From NCBI GenBank assembly GCA_964470845.1, contig CAYYEL010000003.1, positions 1-64,000 of the forward strand: a DNA stretch of 64,000 nucleotides, written 5' to 3'. This stretch comes from HGM04593 sp964470845 (lineage in GTDB: Bacteria > Bacteroidota > Bacteroidia > Bacteroidales > Bacteroidaceae). Shown here in pieces: positions 1 to 7,596 of the stretch. The notes beneath the pieces were generated by a model, which was not told the DNA's origin, did not search any database, and saw only the letters and a list, made by a program, of their open reading frames with translations. The translations under genes and the position numbers were made by a program. The stretch's first letter is position 1, and each line of letters starts with the position of its first letter.

Positions 1-53
1 TGTAAAATATTGAAGTAAACTTCATATTTTCCGCTCGTTTGTGCGTATCTTTG
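1..53 (+). promoter_or_regulatory. Dyad promoter element, copy A, upstream of proS
   Basis: The dyad GAAGTAAACTTC lies at 12-23 inside a longer imperfect inverted repeat (AAAATATT..., ...ATATTTT). It is followed by CGCTCGTTTG, four bases, and the Bacteroidetes -7 box TATCTTTG at 46-53. The position 21 bp before the -7 box, where TTTG would be expected, holds TTCA and lies in the right arm of the dyad, so a bound protein could block or recruit polymerase. The same module recurs near 11126-11222, 42468-42560 and 52307-52402. The window edge removes any upstream dyad. Promoter function is inferred from the box and from its placement before proS. Confidence 0.6.
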
Positions 54-118
54 CACTTAGTTACACTTTTGCCACCTGCAAAAGACACTGCGAAGATAAT
101 AAAAAAACAATAAAAAAT

Positions 119-1597
119 ATGGCAGAATTAAAAGATTTAACAAAACGCAGCGAGAGCTATTCACAATGGTACAACGACCTTGTATTAAAAGCCGACCTTG
201 CCGAGCAATCACCCGTACGCGGATGTATGGTAATAAAGCCCTACGGCTACGCAATATGGGAAAAGATACAACGCACGCTTGACGATATGTTCAAAGAGAC
301 AGGGCACGTCAACGCCTATTTTCCCCTACTTATCCCCAAATCATTCCTCAGCCGCGAGGCCGAGCACGTCGAGGGATTCGCCAAGGAGTGTGCCGTTGTA
401 ACACACTACCGTCTCAAAAACTCGGCCGACGGCAGCGGTGTAGTAGTTGACCCCGCAGCCAAGCTCGAAGAGGAGATGATAATACGTCCCACATCCGAGA
501 CAATCATCTGGAGCACCTACAAGAATTGGATACAATCGTACCGCGACCTCCCCATAATGGTGAATCAGTGGGCCAATGTAATGCGTTGGGAGATGCGCAC
601 CCGCCTGTTCCTGCGCACAGCCGAGTTCTTGTGGCAAGAGGGACACACAGCCCACGCCACAAAAGAAGAGGCCGAGAAAGAGGCACAAACAATGCTCCAC
701 GTATATAACGACTTTGCCAACAACTATATGGCACTACCCGTGGTAATGGGAGTAAAATCGGCCAACGAGCGTTTCGCCGGTGCATTGGACACATACACCA
801 TCGAGGGACTTATGCAGGATGGCAAAGCCCTCCAATGTGGAACATCGCATTTCCTTGGACAGAATTTTGCAAAAGCCTTCAACGTACAGTTTGTCGATAA
901 GAACAACAAGCTCGAATACGTGTGGGCAACCTCTTGGGGTGTATCTACCCGCCTTATGGGTGCGCTGATAATGACCCACTCCGACGACAACGGCCTTGTG
1001 CTGCCCCCCGCCCTCGCCCCCATACAAGTAGTAATTGTTCCCATCTACAAAAATCAAGAACAGCTCGACACAATAGACACAAAAGTGGCCGAAATTACAG
1101 CCGAGTTGCGCAAGATGGGCATCAGCGTCAAGTATGACAATGCCGACAACCGTCGTCCCGGATTCAAATTTGCCGACTACGAGCTCAAGGGCGTTCCCGT
1201 GCGCCTCGTGCTTGGTGCACGCGACCTCGAAAATGGCACAATTGAGGTAATGCGCCGCGACACACTGCAAAAAGAGACACGCAGCATCGACGGCATCACA
1301 ACATACGTAAAAGAACTGCTCGACGACATACAGAAGAACCTGCACAAGAAAGCGCTTGATATGCGCGAAGCAAACACACGCAGCGTCGATACATACGACG
1401 AGTTTAAGGTAGAAATAGAGAAAGGCGGCTTTATACTTGCCCATTGGGACGGCACCCCCGAGACCGAGGAGCAGATAAAGAACGACACAAAGGCAACAAT
1501 ACGCTGTATCCCAATCGGTTGGGACGAGACACCCGGCACCTGTATGGTAACCGGAAAGCCCTCGGCACGCCGCGTACTATTTGCCCGCGCCTACTAA
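119..1597 (+). CDS. proS: Prolyl-tRNA synthetase (eukaryote/archaeal-type ProRS)
   Basis: Charges tRNA-Pro with proline in the cytoplasm. The product is 492 aa and has the class II core, including the motif 2 region around RPTSETIIW (about residues 133-141), followed by an anticodon-binding domain and the extra C-terminal domain ending in an aromatic residue (FARAY) that marks the eukaryote/archaeal-type enzyme common in Bacteroidetes. An in-frame ATG at 41 exists but lies before the -7 box at 46-53. The ATG at 119, starting MAELKDLTKRSE, is the natural N-terminus and leaves a leader of about 60 nt. It is the last gene of its transcription unit as far as can be seen; a 111-bp gap follows. Expression is probably controlled by the dyad element upstream. 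Confidence 0.96.
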   Translation: MAELKDLTKRSESYSQWYNDLVLKADLAEQSPVRGCMVIKPYGYAIWEKIQRTLDDMFKETGHVNAYFPLLIPKSFLSREAEHVEGFAKECAVVTHYRLKNSADGSGVVVDPAAKLEEEMIIRPTSETIIWSTYKNWIQSYRDLPIMVNQWANVMRWEMRTRLFLRTAEFLWQEGHTAHATKEEAEKEAQTMLHVYNDFANNYMALPVVMGVKSANERFAGALDTYTIEGLMQDGKALQCGTSHFLGQNFAKAFNVQFVDKNNKLEYVWATSWGVSTRLMGALIMTHSDDNGLVLPPALAPIQVVIVPIYKNQEQLDTIDTKVAEITAELRKMGISVKYDNADNRRPGFKFADYELKGVPVRLVLGARDLENGTIEVMRRDTLQKETRSIDGITTYVKELLDDIQKNLHKKALDMREANTRSVDTYDEFKVEIEKGGFILAHWDGTPETEEQIKNDTKATIRCIPIGWDETPGTCMVTGKPSARRVLFARAY

Positions 1598-1708
1598 AAG
1601 CCCCTGAATCCGAGATATTTTTCAAGAACAATCGCCCTCCCCATTTGTTAACACAAATTAACAAATAGGGGGGGGTAAATTATTTTAACAAAAAAGAAAC
1701 ATAAAATT

Positions 1709-3355
1709 ATGAGAGCAATTAAAACTACATTATTTATCACACTGCTACTGCTGAGCACAATAGCCAAAGCACAAACATTCGAGATTGACGGTATCTGCTA
1801 CCAAATTAACAACAAAACAGAAAAAGTTGCAACAGCCCTAAACAACCTAAATTCCGAAACAGAAAGCATTGTTATCCCCGAAACGGTTAGTTACAACGAC
1901 ACAATCTACACCGTAAAATTTTTAGGAGCCAAAGTATTCAGCAACAGCAAAACAATAACATCAATCACACTACCCAACAGCATTGCAATCATCGGACAAC
2001 GTGCATTCAGCGGATGCACAAGCCTCAGAAGCATAAACCTGCCAGATAGTCTGAAAGTTATATTAGACGAAGCATTCAGTGAATGCGCAAGCCTTACAAA
2101 CGTCAAAATCCCCAAAAGCGTTATCGGTATAAAATATAATGCCTTTGCCGGATGCTTCGCACTCGACAGCATCTCAGTCGAAGAGGGTAACACTGTTTTT
2201 GACAGCCGCGACAACTGCAACGCAATCATCTACACAGAGAAAAAGGGAATATTGGTTGGAAGCAACAACACCATTATACCCGAGGGGATTAAAATCATAG
2301 GTCAAAGTGCATTTAGTCATTGTAAGAAAATCACAAATATAACAATTCCCAATAGCGTCGAAACCATAGGAGTGTGTGCATTTGAAGGATGCACAAGACT
2401 CACAGATGTAACAATAGAAGAAGGAGTACAAGTAATTCGGGAAGAAGCATTTGCCAATTGTACAAGCCTCAAAAGCATCACAATCCCCAAAAGCGTTGCC
2501 ATCATAAAATCCGACGCTTTTTCTGGTTGCTTCGCACTTGAAAGCATCGTAGTTTCTCCCGAGAACACAATCTATAGCAGTCCAAACAATTGCAATGCTA
2601 TCATCAGGAATACGACTTCAACAATCATAGCAGGATGCAAAAACACAATAATCCCCGACTGCGTTGCAACCATTAAACAATATGCCTTTGCCAATTGCAG
2701 CGGACTTACAAAGATAAAAATCCCCAAAAGCGTCGAGACCATAGGAATGAGTGCATTTGCAGGTTGCACAAGCCTCACAGATGTAACAATAGAAGAAGGA
2801 GTACAAGTAATTGGGGAAAAAGCATTTGCCAATTGTACAAGCCTCAAAAGCATCACAATCCCGGCAAGTGTTACAGAAATTTTAGACAAAGCCTTCGCTA
2901 ATTGCAAGGCTCTGACAAACATCACAATAGCCAAAGAGACAAAACTTGCAACTAACTTATGTGTTGGATGCGATAGCATTAAGGTTAAACACGGCGACAA
3001 GATTATGACCGGTGAGGAATTTTTAAATGAAAATACAATTTTTTTGGGTATTCTTGACGAAAACCCCGAATTTCCCGGAGGTATGCAGGCACTGATGAAA
3101 TACCTCAAAGACAACATTAACTACCCAAAAAAAAGCCGCGACAACAACTCACAAGGTAAAACATACGTTAACTTTGTGATTAACACCGACGGTTCAATTC
3201 AAGACGTTGAGGTGATGAAGAGCTCGGGAGACGTTTATCTTGACAAAGAGGCGGTGCGTGTGGTAAAAAATATGCCCAAATGGAAAGCCGGTAAGAAAAA
3301 CGGTAAGGCGGTACGTACACCATTTATACTTCCTGTAATATTCAGTCTCAAATAA
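1709..3355 (+). CDS. BspA-like LRR_5 repeat protein with C-terminal TonB_C domain
   Basis: A 548-aa exported protein. Residues 1-21 form a signal peptide ending AKA|QT. Residues about 45-435 hold many leucine-rich repeats of the LRR_5/BspA type (recurring pattern AFxxCxxLxxIxIPxSV), a fold often used for surface binding. The last roughly 95 residues, beginning near NPEFPGGMQALMKYL, match the C-terminal domain of energy-transducing TonB proteins (PKWKAGKKNGKAVR...LPVIF). There is no N-terminal membrane anchor beyond the signal peptide and no Pro-rich spanner, so it is not a standard TonB. I infer a periplasmic or envelope protein in which the TonB_C module serves as a docking domain. Two LRR blocks are nearly identical at DNA level (2391-2487 and 2766-2862). 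It is monocistronic, closed by the terminator at 3371-3410. Confidence 0.85.
   Translation: MRAIKTTLFITLLLLSTIAKAQTFEIDGICYQINNKTEKVATALNNLNSETESIVIPETVSYNDTIYTVKFLGAKVFSNSKTITSITLPNSIAIIGQRAFSGCTSLRSINLPDSLKVILDEAFSECASLTNVKIPKSVIGIKYNAFAGCFALDSISVEEGNTVFDSRDNCNAIIYTEKKGILVGSNNTIIPEGIKIIGQSAFSHCKKITNITIPNSVETIGVCAFEGCTRLTDVTIEEGVQVIREEAFANCTSLKSITIPKSVAIIKSDAFSGCFALESIVVSPENTIYSSPNNCNAIIRNTTSTIIAGCKNTIIPDCVATIKQYAFANCSGLTKIKIPKSVETIGMSAFAGCTSLTDVTIEEGVQVIGEKAFANCTSLKSITIPASVTEILDKAFANCKALTNITIAKETKLATNLCVGCDSIKVKHGDKIMTGEEFLNENTIFLGILDENPEFPGGMQALMKYLKDNINYPKKSRDNNSQGKTYVNFVINTDGSIQDVEVMKSSGDVYLDKEAVRVVKNMPKWKAGKKNGKAVRTPFILPVIFSLK
2391..2862 (+). repeat. Near-identical in-frame 97-bp repeats within the LRR gene
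   Basis: Positions 2391-2487 and 2766-2862 are 97-bp copies differing at about three bases and lie exactly 375 bp (125 codons) apart, so the reading frame is preserved. The other LRR units are clearly more diverged. This points to recent duplication or gene conversion, and recombination between the copies would remove or add a 125-codon block. Confidence 0.85.
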
Positions 3356-3370
3356 TCGGTTATCGGCCGC

Positions 3371-3410
3371 TACACAATAATAGGAGGCTTTTGCCTCCTA
3401 TTATTGTGTA
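3371..3410. terminator. Bidirectional intrinsic terminator
   Basis: Perfect 18-bp stem (TACACAATAATAGGAGGC and its complement) with a TTTT loop, placed between the convergent LRR gene and the GT10 gene. It should end transcription from both sides. Confidence 0.85.
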
Positions 3411-3432
3411 ATTACCCCTGCAAATAAAATTT

Positions 3433-4473
3433 TCATTTTATTATAGCATCCTTCTTAAACAGCCTCGAAAGAGCGCGTTTAATCTTGAAGACATTGCGCT
3501 TAATCATATAATTCTTTATATTGTGCCAACTGTGCATCGACTTTGCGGGCTTTATAACCACGCGTTTACGCGGCTTGTCGGGGTCGAGGCGGTCGAGGCA
3601 CGAGGCTATGTAATTGAACATATTATACTCCTCAAGCACAAGCTCTTTACATTGCTTTATAAGCGGACGGGCCTTCTCGTAGGCATCCTGCTCTATTAGA
3701 GAATCTATAATCTTTACAGCTCCATCAAAATCATCAACATCTATTGCCGAGAGAGAGCCCTCGGGAAAATAGTCGTGTATGTTTGTGCAACCAAAATATA
3801 TGGGGTAGCTCTCGCCCAAGAAGCTGTCGGCGAGTTTCTCGGTCCAATAGTATCGGCCGGCACTATTCTCAATTGCAATGTGATATTTATAAGGAGCAAC
3901 AACGTCTAATTTATCGTCAAAGTCGTTGTATCCGCGCCCGAAGACATCGAGTTTGTCGCCGTAATAAGCCTTCAGTTTCTCGACAAATTCAATTCTCTTT
4001 ACGTGTCCCTTTGTAAAAGCCTTGTTGCTGCTGACAACCGAAATGAGTTTCTTTTTCTCGGGCGTCGGTGCTGCTTTGAAAGTATCGTAATCGACTATTG
4101 CCTTGGGCACAAACTGCGCAAACGATGCACCGGCAAACCACGGCAGAATGGGCGGGGTGTATATAACATTCTTGTGCTTCAATGTCTCTTGACACGAACA
4201 CACCATTCCAAATTGTCGGCAATAGTTGTCGGGGTAGGCAAGCACCGAGAGTGGCTCGCTTGTCGTGAGCACTACATTTTCGGGAGCGACATTAAATACC
4301 ATATCTCCCTTGTGTCCCTTGCCACGTATTACCACAAAGTCGGGGTCGGGAATAATTTCGTTCACATAGAATTTATATTTTCCACAAGCCGACACTCCCT
4401 CGCCTTTATGCGTCTGACGCAGCACCCATTTTTCGGCCTCGCTGCGTCCGTTTATCATTACGACCTTGTACAT
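3433..4473 (-). CDS. Glycosyltransferase family 10 (fucosyltransferase-like)
   Basis: 346 aa, cytoplasmic with no signal peptide. The region around residues 195-250 carries the GT10 donor-site signature: YKYHIAIENSAGRYYWTEKL followed by PIYFGCTNIHDYFP, equivalent to the FENS...TEKL...PVYxG.xN...P pattern of alpha-1,3/1,4-fucosyltransferases that use GDP-fucose. The basic C-terminal tail (about 305-346, rich in Lys/Arg) may bind the membrane, as in some bacterial GT10 enzymes. Its start lies 9 bp after the stop of the acyltransferase gene transcribed just before it, so the two are probably one operon. That suggests decoration of LPS or another surface glycan. The exact sugar and acceptor cannot be read from sequence. 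Confidence 0.85.
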   Translation of the reverse strand: MYKVVMINGRSEAEKWVLRQTHKGEGVSACGKYKFYVNEIIPDPDFVVIRGKGHKGDMVFNVAPENVVLTTSEPLSVLAYPDNYCRQFGMVCSCQETLKHKNVIYTPPILPWFAGASFAQFVPKAIVDYDTFKAAPTPEKKKLISVVSSNKAFTKGHVKRIEFVEKLKAYYGDKLDVFGRGYNDFDDKLDVVAPYKYHIAIENSAGRYYWTEKLADSFLGESYPIYFGCTNIHDYFPEGSLSAIDVDDFDGAVKIIDSLIEQDAYEKARPLIKQCKELVLEEYNMFNYIASCLDRLDPDKPRKRVVIKPAKSMHSWHNIKNYMIKRNVFKIKRALSRLFKKDAIIK

Positions 4474-4482
4474 AATATTCTT

Positions 4483-5436
4483 TTAAAATTTTTGTTGTGC
4501 CTGCTCGGCCAAACGTCTGCGATCCTCGACCCTCTTGCGCTCACGCTCAATCTGCCCTTGTCGTGTACGCTTCCATCTGTTGTGTGTCCACAGCCACAGT
4601 TCGGGCTGCTCTCTGATGGTTTTCTCAAGAATCTCGTAGTACATATTGGTCAGCTCGTTTTCGGGCAGTTGCGAGGCATCATCGGCCATAAAATCGAAAT
4701 TGGCAACATATTTTCCACGTCTCACACGTCTGAAGTGCATAAAAAAGACTGCACTTTTGGTACGCTGGGCTATTTTTTCGGTGCCCGTAAACACCGGTGT
4801 ATCCTGATTCATAAATGTTACCCAATGGTGGATTGACTCCCACGTGGGTACTTGGTCGGCAATAAAACCTATGAGAAATTGCTTACCCTGTCGGCCAATA
4901 TCTATTATACGACGCAGGGTGGCCTTCATTGCAATATTCTCGGACGAGTATTGATTGCGCAGTTTCTGAAAGAAACGGTCGAAATATTCATTCTCAAGAG
5001 GATGGTATATTTGCCCTATTACAAGATTCTCGTTATTTATCCACAGAGGCATTGAGGTTGCAAACTCCCAATTGAAAGAGTGAGACATATAAACAACCCC
5101 CGAACGCCCCTCGGAGAGCACGCGGTTAACCTCGTCAAGGCCGGTAAATTGCAAACGCTTACGCACCTTCTCTTCACTCATTCCATAGAGTTTCATCGAC
5201 TCGACAAAATAGTCGCACAACGAATGATAGAATTTTTTCTCTGTTTTTATAATCTCGTCGAGACTTTTCTCGGGGAACGAGAGAGAAAGATTCTTACGAA
5301 CCACCTTGCGTCGATAGCGCACGAGATAATATATGGGATAAAATATTAGGTCGGAGAACAGATACAGAACCCTTAAAGGCAGCAGAGACATTAAAAACCA
5401 AAATCCTCTTACTATGTAAAAAATCAGAGCTGACAT
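4483..5436 (-). CDS. LpxL/HtrB-family lipid A acyltransferase
   Basis: 317 aa, inner-membrane associated. An N-terminal hydrophobic segment (about residues 5-30) is followed by a lysophospholipid acyltransferase-type domain with the catalytic HxxxxE motif in MSHSFNWEF (His about 119). The length is normal for the family. It is predicted to transfer a secondary acyl chain to lipid A or a related lipid. It is the first gene of a two-gene operon with the GT10 gene 9 bp downstream. Around 5452-5470, just upstream, is the short repeat AGAAGCTGTTTAA that recurs elsewhere in the window. The family assignment is firm; chain length and position are unknown. Confidence 0.88.
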   Translation of the reverse strand: MSALIFYIVRGFWFLMSLLPLRVLYLFSDLIFYPIYYLVRYRRKVVRKNLSLSFPEKSLDEIIKTEKKFYHSLCDYFVESMKLYGMSEEKVRKRLQFTGLDEVNRVLSEGRSGVVYMSHSFNWEFATSMPLWINNENLVIGQIYHPLENEYFDRFFQKLRNQYSSENIAMKATLRRIIDIGRQGKQFLIGFIADQVPTWESIHHWVTFMNQDTPVFTGTEKIAQRTKSAVFFMHFRRVRRGKYVANFDFMADDASQLPENELTNMYYEILEKTIREQPELWLWTHNRWKRTRQGQIERERKRVEDRRRLAEQAQQKF

Positions 5437-5499
5437 TTTATCGTGTTTTAAAGAAGCTGTTTAAGAAGCTATTACCCCTTGCACCGGCGCCTTATTGAG

Positions 5500-5573
5500 T
5501 GACTCCGCTGGGATTCAAACCCAGGACCTTCGGAACCGGAATCCGATGCTCTATTCAGCTAAGCTACGGAGCC
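5500..5573 (-). tRNA. tRNA-Arg (anticodon CCG)
   Basis: A 74-nt cloverleaf on the minus strand: acceptor GGCTCCG pairs with CGGAGTC, discriminator A, anticodon stem TCGGA/TCCGA with loop TTCCGGT (anticodon CCG), T-arm CTGGG TTTGAAT CCCAG. The 3' CCA is not encoded. It reads CGG codons. Confidence 0.95.
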
Positions 5574-5813
5574 CTCCTGCGCTCGTCAAATGGTGTATAA
5601 GCGTTTATCGACGCGAAGATAAGCATTTTTTTCGCAATTTCGGCGTTATTTTATCATTTTATATATCCGGCGAAAATCCAACCGAGCCGAAAATAAATGC
5701 CTTTTCTCTTGCAACAATCCACAAATTACATTATCTTCGCAAGCAAAACAAGGCTTAATACTGAATTTATAAAAGCATTCTTTCAAAATTAACTACAATT
5801 TGTCAACAGATAA

Positions 5814-6851
5814 ATGAAACTATATAAGCTCCCGAAGCCCTATCACACACTGCTCGATTTAAAACAGACCGAATTGGCAATTAAACAGATAAAGGAGATT
5901 TTTCAATTGAACCTTTCATCGACATTGCGCCTTAGGCGTGTAACAGCCCCTTTGTTTGTGCTTCAAGGCACAGGACTTAACGACGACCTTACCGGGCACG
6001 AGAATGCAGTCAGTTTCCCCATTCAGGATATGAACGGTGCAGTTGCCGAGGTTGTACACTCGCTTGCCAAATGGAAACGCGTTACGCTTGCCGACTACAA
6101 CATAAAAGTTGGCAACGGAATATATACCGATATGAACGCCATACGCGCACACGAGGAGCTGGACAACCTGCACTCGCTTTACGTTGACCAGTGGGACTGG
6201 GAGCGCACAATAAGCGCCGAGCAGCGCAATATGAGTTTTCTACGCGGAATTGTTACACGTATCTATTCGGCAATCAGACGTACCGAGTTTACCATAAGCG
6301 AGCACTATCCGCAACTCGAAGCCACCCTGCCACGCGACATTTTCTTTATTCACTCCGAGGAGTTGCGCAGGCTCTACCCAACACTCTCGGCCAAGGAACG
6401 CGAAGAGGAGATTACCCGCGAGCATAAGGCTGTGTTTATAATAGGTATAGGCGATAAATTGGGCGACGGAGAGCCTCACGACAATCGCGCTCCCGACTAC
6501 GACGATTACAGCACCCCAAACGAAGAGGGTTACAACGGCCTCAACGGCGACCTTTTAATATGGTCGGACGTACTTGGAAAATCGGTTGAGCTATCGTCAA
6601 TGGGCATCCGAGTAGATAAAAAAGCCCTGATGCACCAGCTCAAAATCTCGAACAAAGAGGAGCGCAAGGAGCTTTACTTCCACCGTCGTCTGCTCGACGA
6701 CACACTGCCACTGAGCATAGGAGGCGGAATAGGACAGTCGCGTCTGTGTATGCTCCTGCTCAAAAAAGCACACATTGGCGAGATTCAAGCAAGCATCTGG
6801 CCCGAGGATATGCGCAACGAATGTTTAAAGCAGAATATACACCTTATATAG
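5814..6851 (+). CDS. asnA: Aspartate--ammonia ligase (asparagine synthetase A)
   Basis: 345 aa, cytoplasmic. Makes asparagine from aspartate, ammonia and ATP by a class II aminoacyl-tRNA-synthetase-like fold. AsnA features are visible throughout: LRVTAP-like RLRRVTAPLFV near residue 40, NGAVAEVVHSLAKWKR near 75-90, YVDQWDWE near 123, and the C-terminal GGGIGQSRLCMLLL typical of the class II motif 3 region. Length matches the family (about 330-345 aa). ung follows 4 bp after its stop codon, so the two share a transcript. The 240-bp gap upstream, after tRNA-Arg, holds no other gene that I can support. Confidence 0.96.
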   Translation: MKLYKLPKPYHTLLDLKQTELAIKQIKEIFQLNLSSTLRLRRVTAPLFVLQGTGLNDDLTGHENAVSFPIQDMNGAVAEVVHSLAKWKRVTLADYNIKVGNGIYTDMNAIRAHEELDNLHSLYVDQWDWERTISAEQRNMSFLRGIVTRIYSAIRRTEFTISEHYPQLEATLPRDIFFIHSEELRRLYPTLSAKEREEEITREHKAVFIIGIGDKLGDGEPHDNRAPDYDDYSTPNEEGYNGLNGDLLIWSDVLGKSVELSSMGIRVDKKALMHQLKISNKEERKELYFHRRLLDDTLPLSIGGGIGQSRLCMLLLKKAHIGEIQASIWPEDMRNECLKQNIHLI

Positions 6852-6855
6852 AAGA

Positions 6856-7527
6856 ATGAGTATAAATGTAAAAATAGAAGAGAGTTGGAAAGAGCGCCTT
6901 GCCCCCGAATTTGAGAAGCCCTATTTCGACGCACTGACCACCTTTGTACGCAGCGAATATAGCGGCTCTACTCCAATATATCCGCCTGCCAAGCTCATCT
7001 TCAACGCATTCGACCACTGCCCATTCAACGACGTAAAGGTTGTTATATTGGGGCAAGACCCTTACCACGGTGCAGGACAAGCCAACGGCCTGTGTTTCTC
7101 AGTAAACAAAGGCGTACCCTTTCCTCCCTCGCTTATGAACATTTTTAAAGAGATTGCAAGCGACACAGGCACCCCAATACCATCGGACGGCGACCTTACC
7201 CGTTGGAGCGACCAAGGAGTTCTACTGCTGAATGCCACACTGACGGTACGTGCTGCAAGCGCCGGCTCGCACCAGAATAAAGGCTGGGAGCAGTTCACCG
7301 ACGCCGTCATACGCACTCTTGCTCAAGAACGCGAGAATCTGGTATTTATTCTTTGGGGCAGCTATGCACAGAAGAAAGGTGCATTTATCGACAGGACGCG
7401 TCATTTGGTGCTTACCTCGCCCCACCCTTCGCCCCTGTCGGCTTATCACGGTTTTTTTGGCAATCACCACTTTACACTCACAAACGATTATTTGACAGCA
7501 CACGGCAAGAGCCCTATAATATGGTAA
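6856..7527 (+). CDS. ung: Uracil-DNA glycosylase, family 1
   Basis: 223 aa. Removes uracil from DNA as the first step of base excision repair. The water-activating loop GQDPYHGAGQANGLCFSV lies at about residues 62-79 and the DNA-intercalating/catalytic loop HPSPLSAYHGFFG near 192-204. Both match family 1 enzymes and nothing is missing. It is co-transcribed with asnA (4-bp gap) and closed by the terminator at 7527-7565. Confidence 0.97.
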   Translation: MSINVKIEESWKERLAPEFEKPYFDALTTFVRSEYSGSTPIYPPAKLIFNAFDHCPFNDVKVVILGQDPYHGAGQANGLCFSVNKGVPFPPSLMNIFKEIASDTGTPIPSDGDLTRWSDQGVLLLNATLTVRAASAGSHQNKGWEQFTDAVIRTLAQERENLVFILWGSYAQKKGAFIDRTRHLVLTSPHPSPLSAYHGFFGNHHFTLTNDYLTAHGKSPIIW

Positions 7528-7565
7528 TAATAAAAAAAACAGACTTTTTGTCTGTTTTTTATTAT
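7527..7565. terminator. Bidirectional intrinsic terminator after ung
   Basis: Stem of AATAATA + A-run + ACAGAC against GTCTGT + T-run + ATTAT with a TTTTT loop. It starts at the last base of the ung stop codon and also lies just downstream of the convergent lptD gene. Confidence 0.8.
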
Positions 7566-7596
7566 CCTGCAAGGCCTTACAAATACAATGCGGCTT

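Noticed and set aside
41..118. Longer proS start at 41.
   Set aside because: It lies upstream of the -7 box (46-53) and adds 26 residues that look nothing like a ProRS N-terminus.
4003..4836. Long plus-strand open frame (277 codons) opposite the GT10 and acyltransferase genes.
   Set aside because: It is antisense to two well-supported genes, spans their junction and has no motif or promoter.
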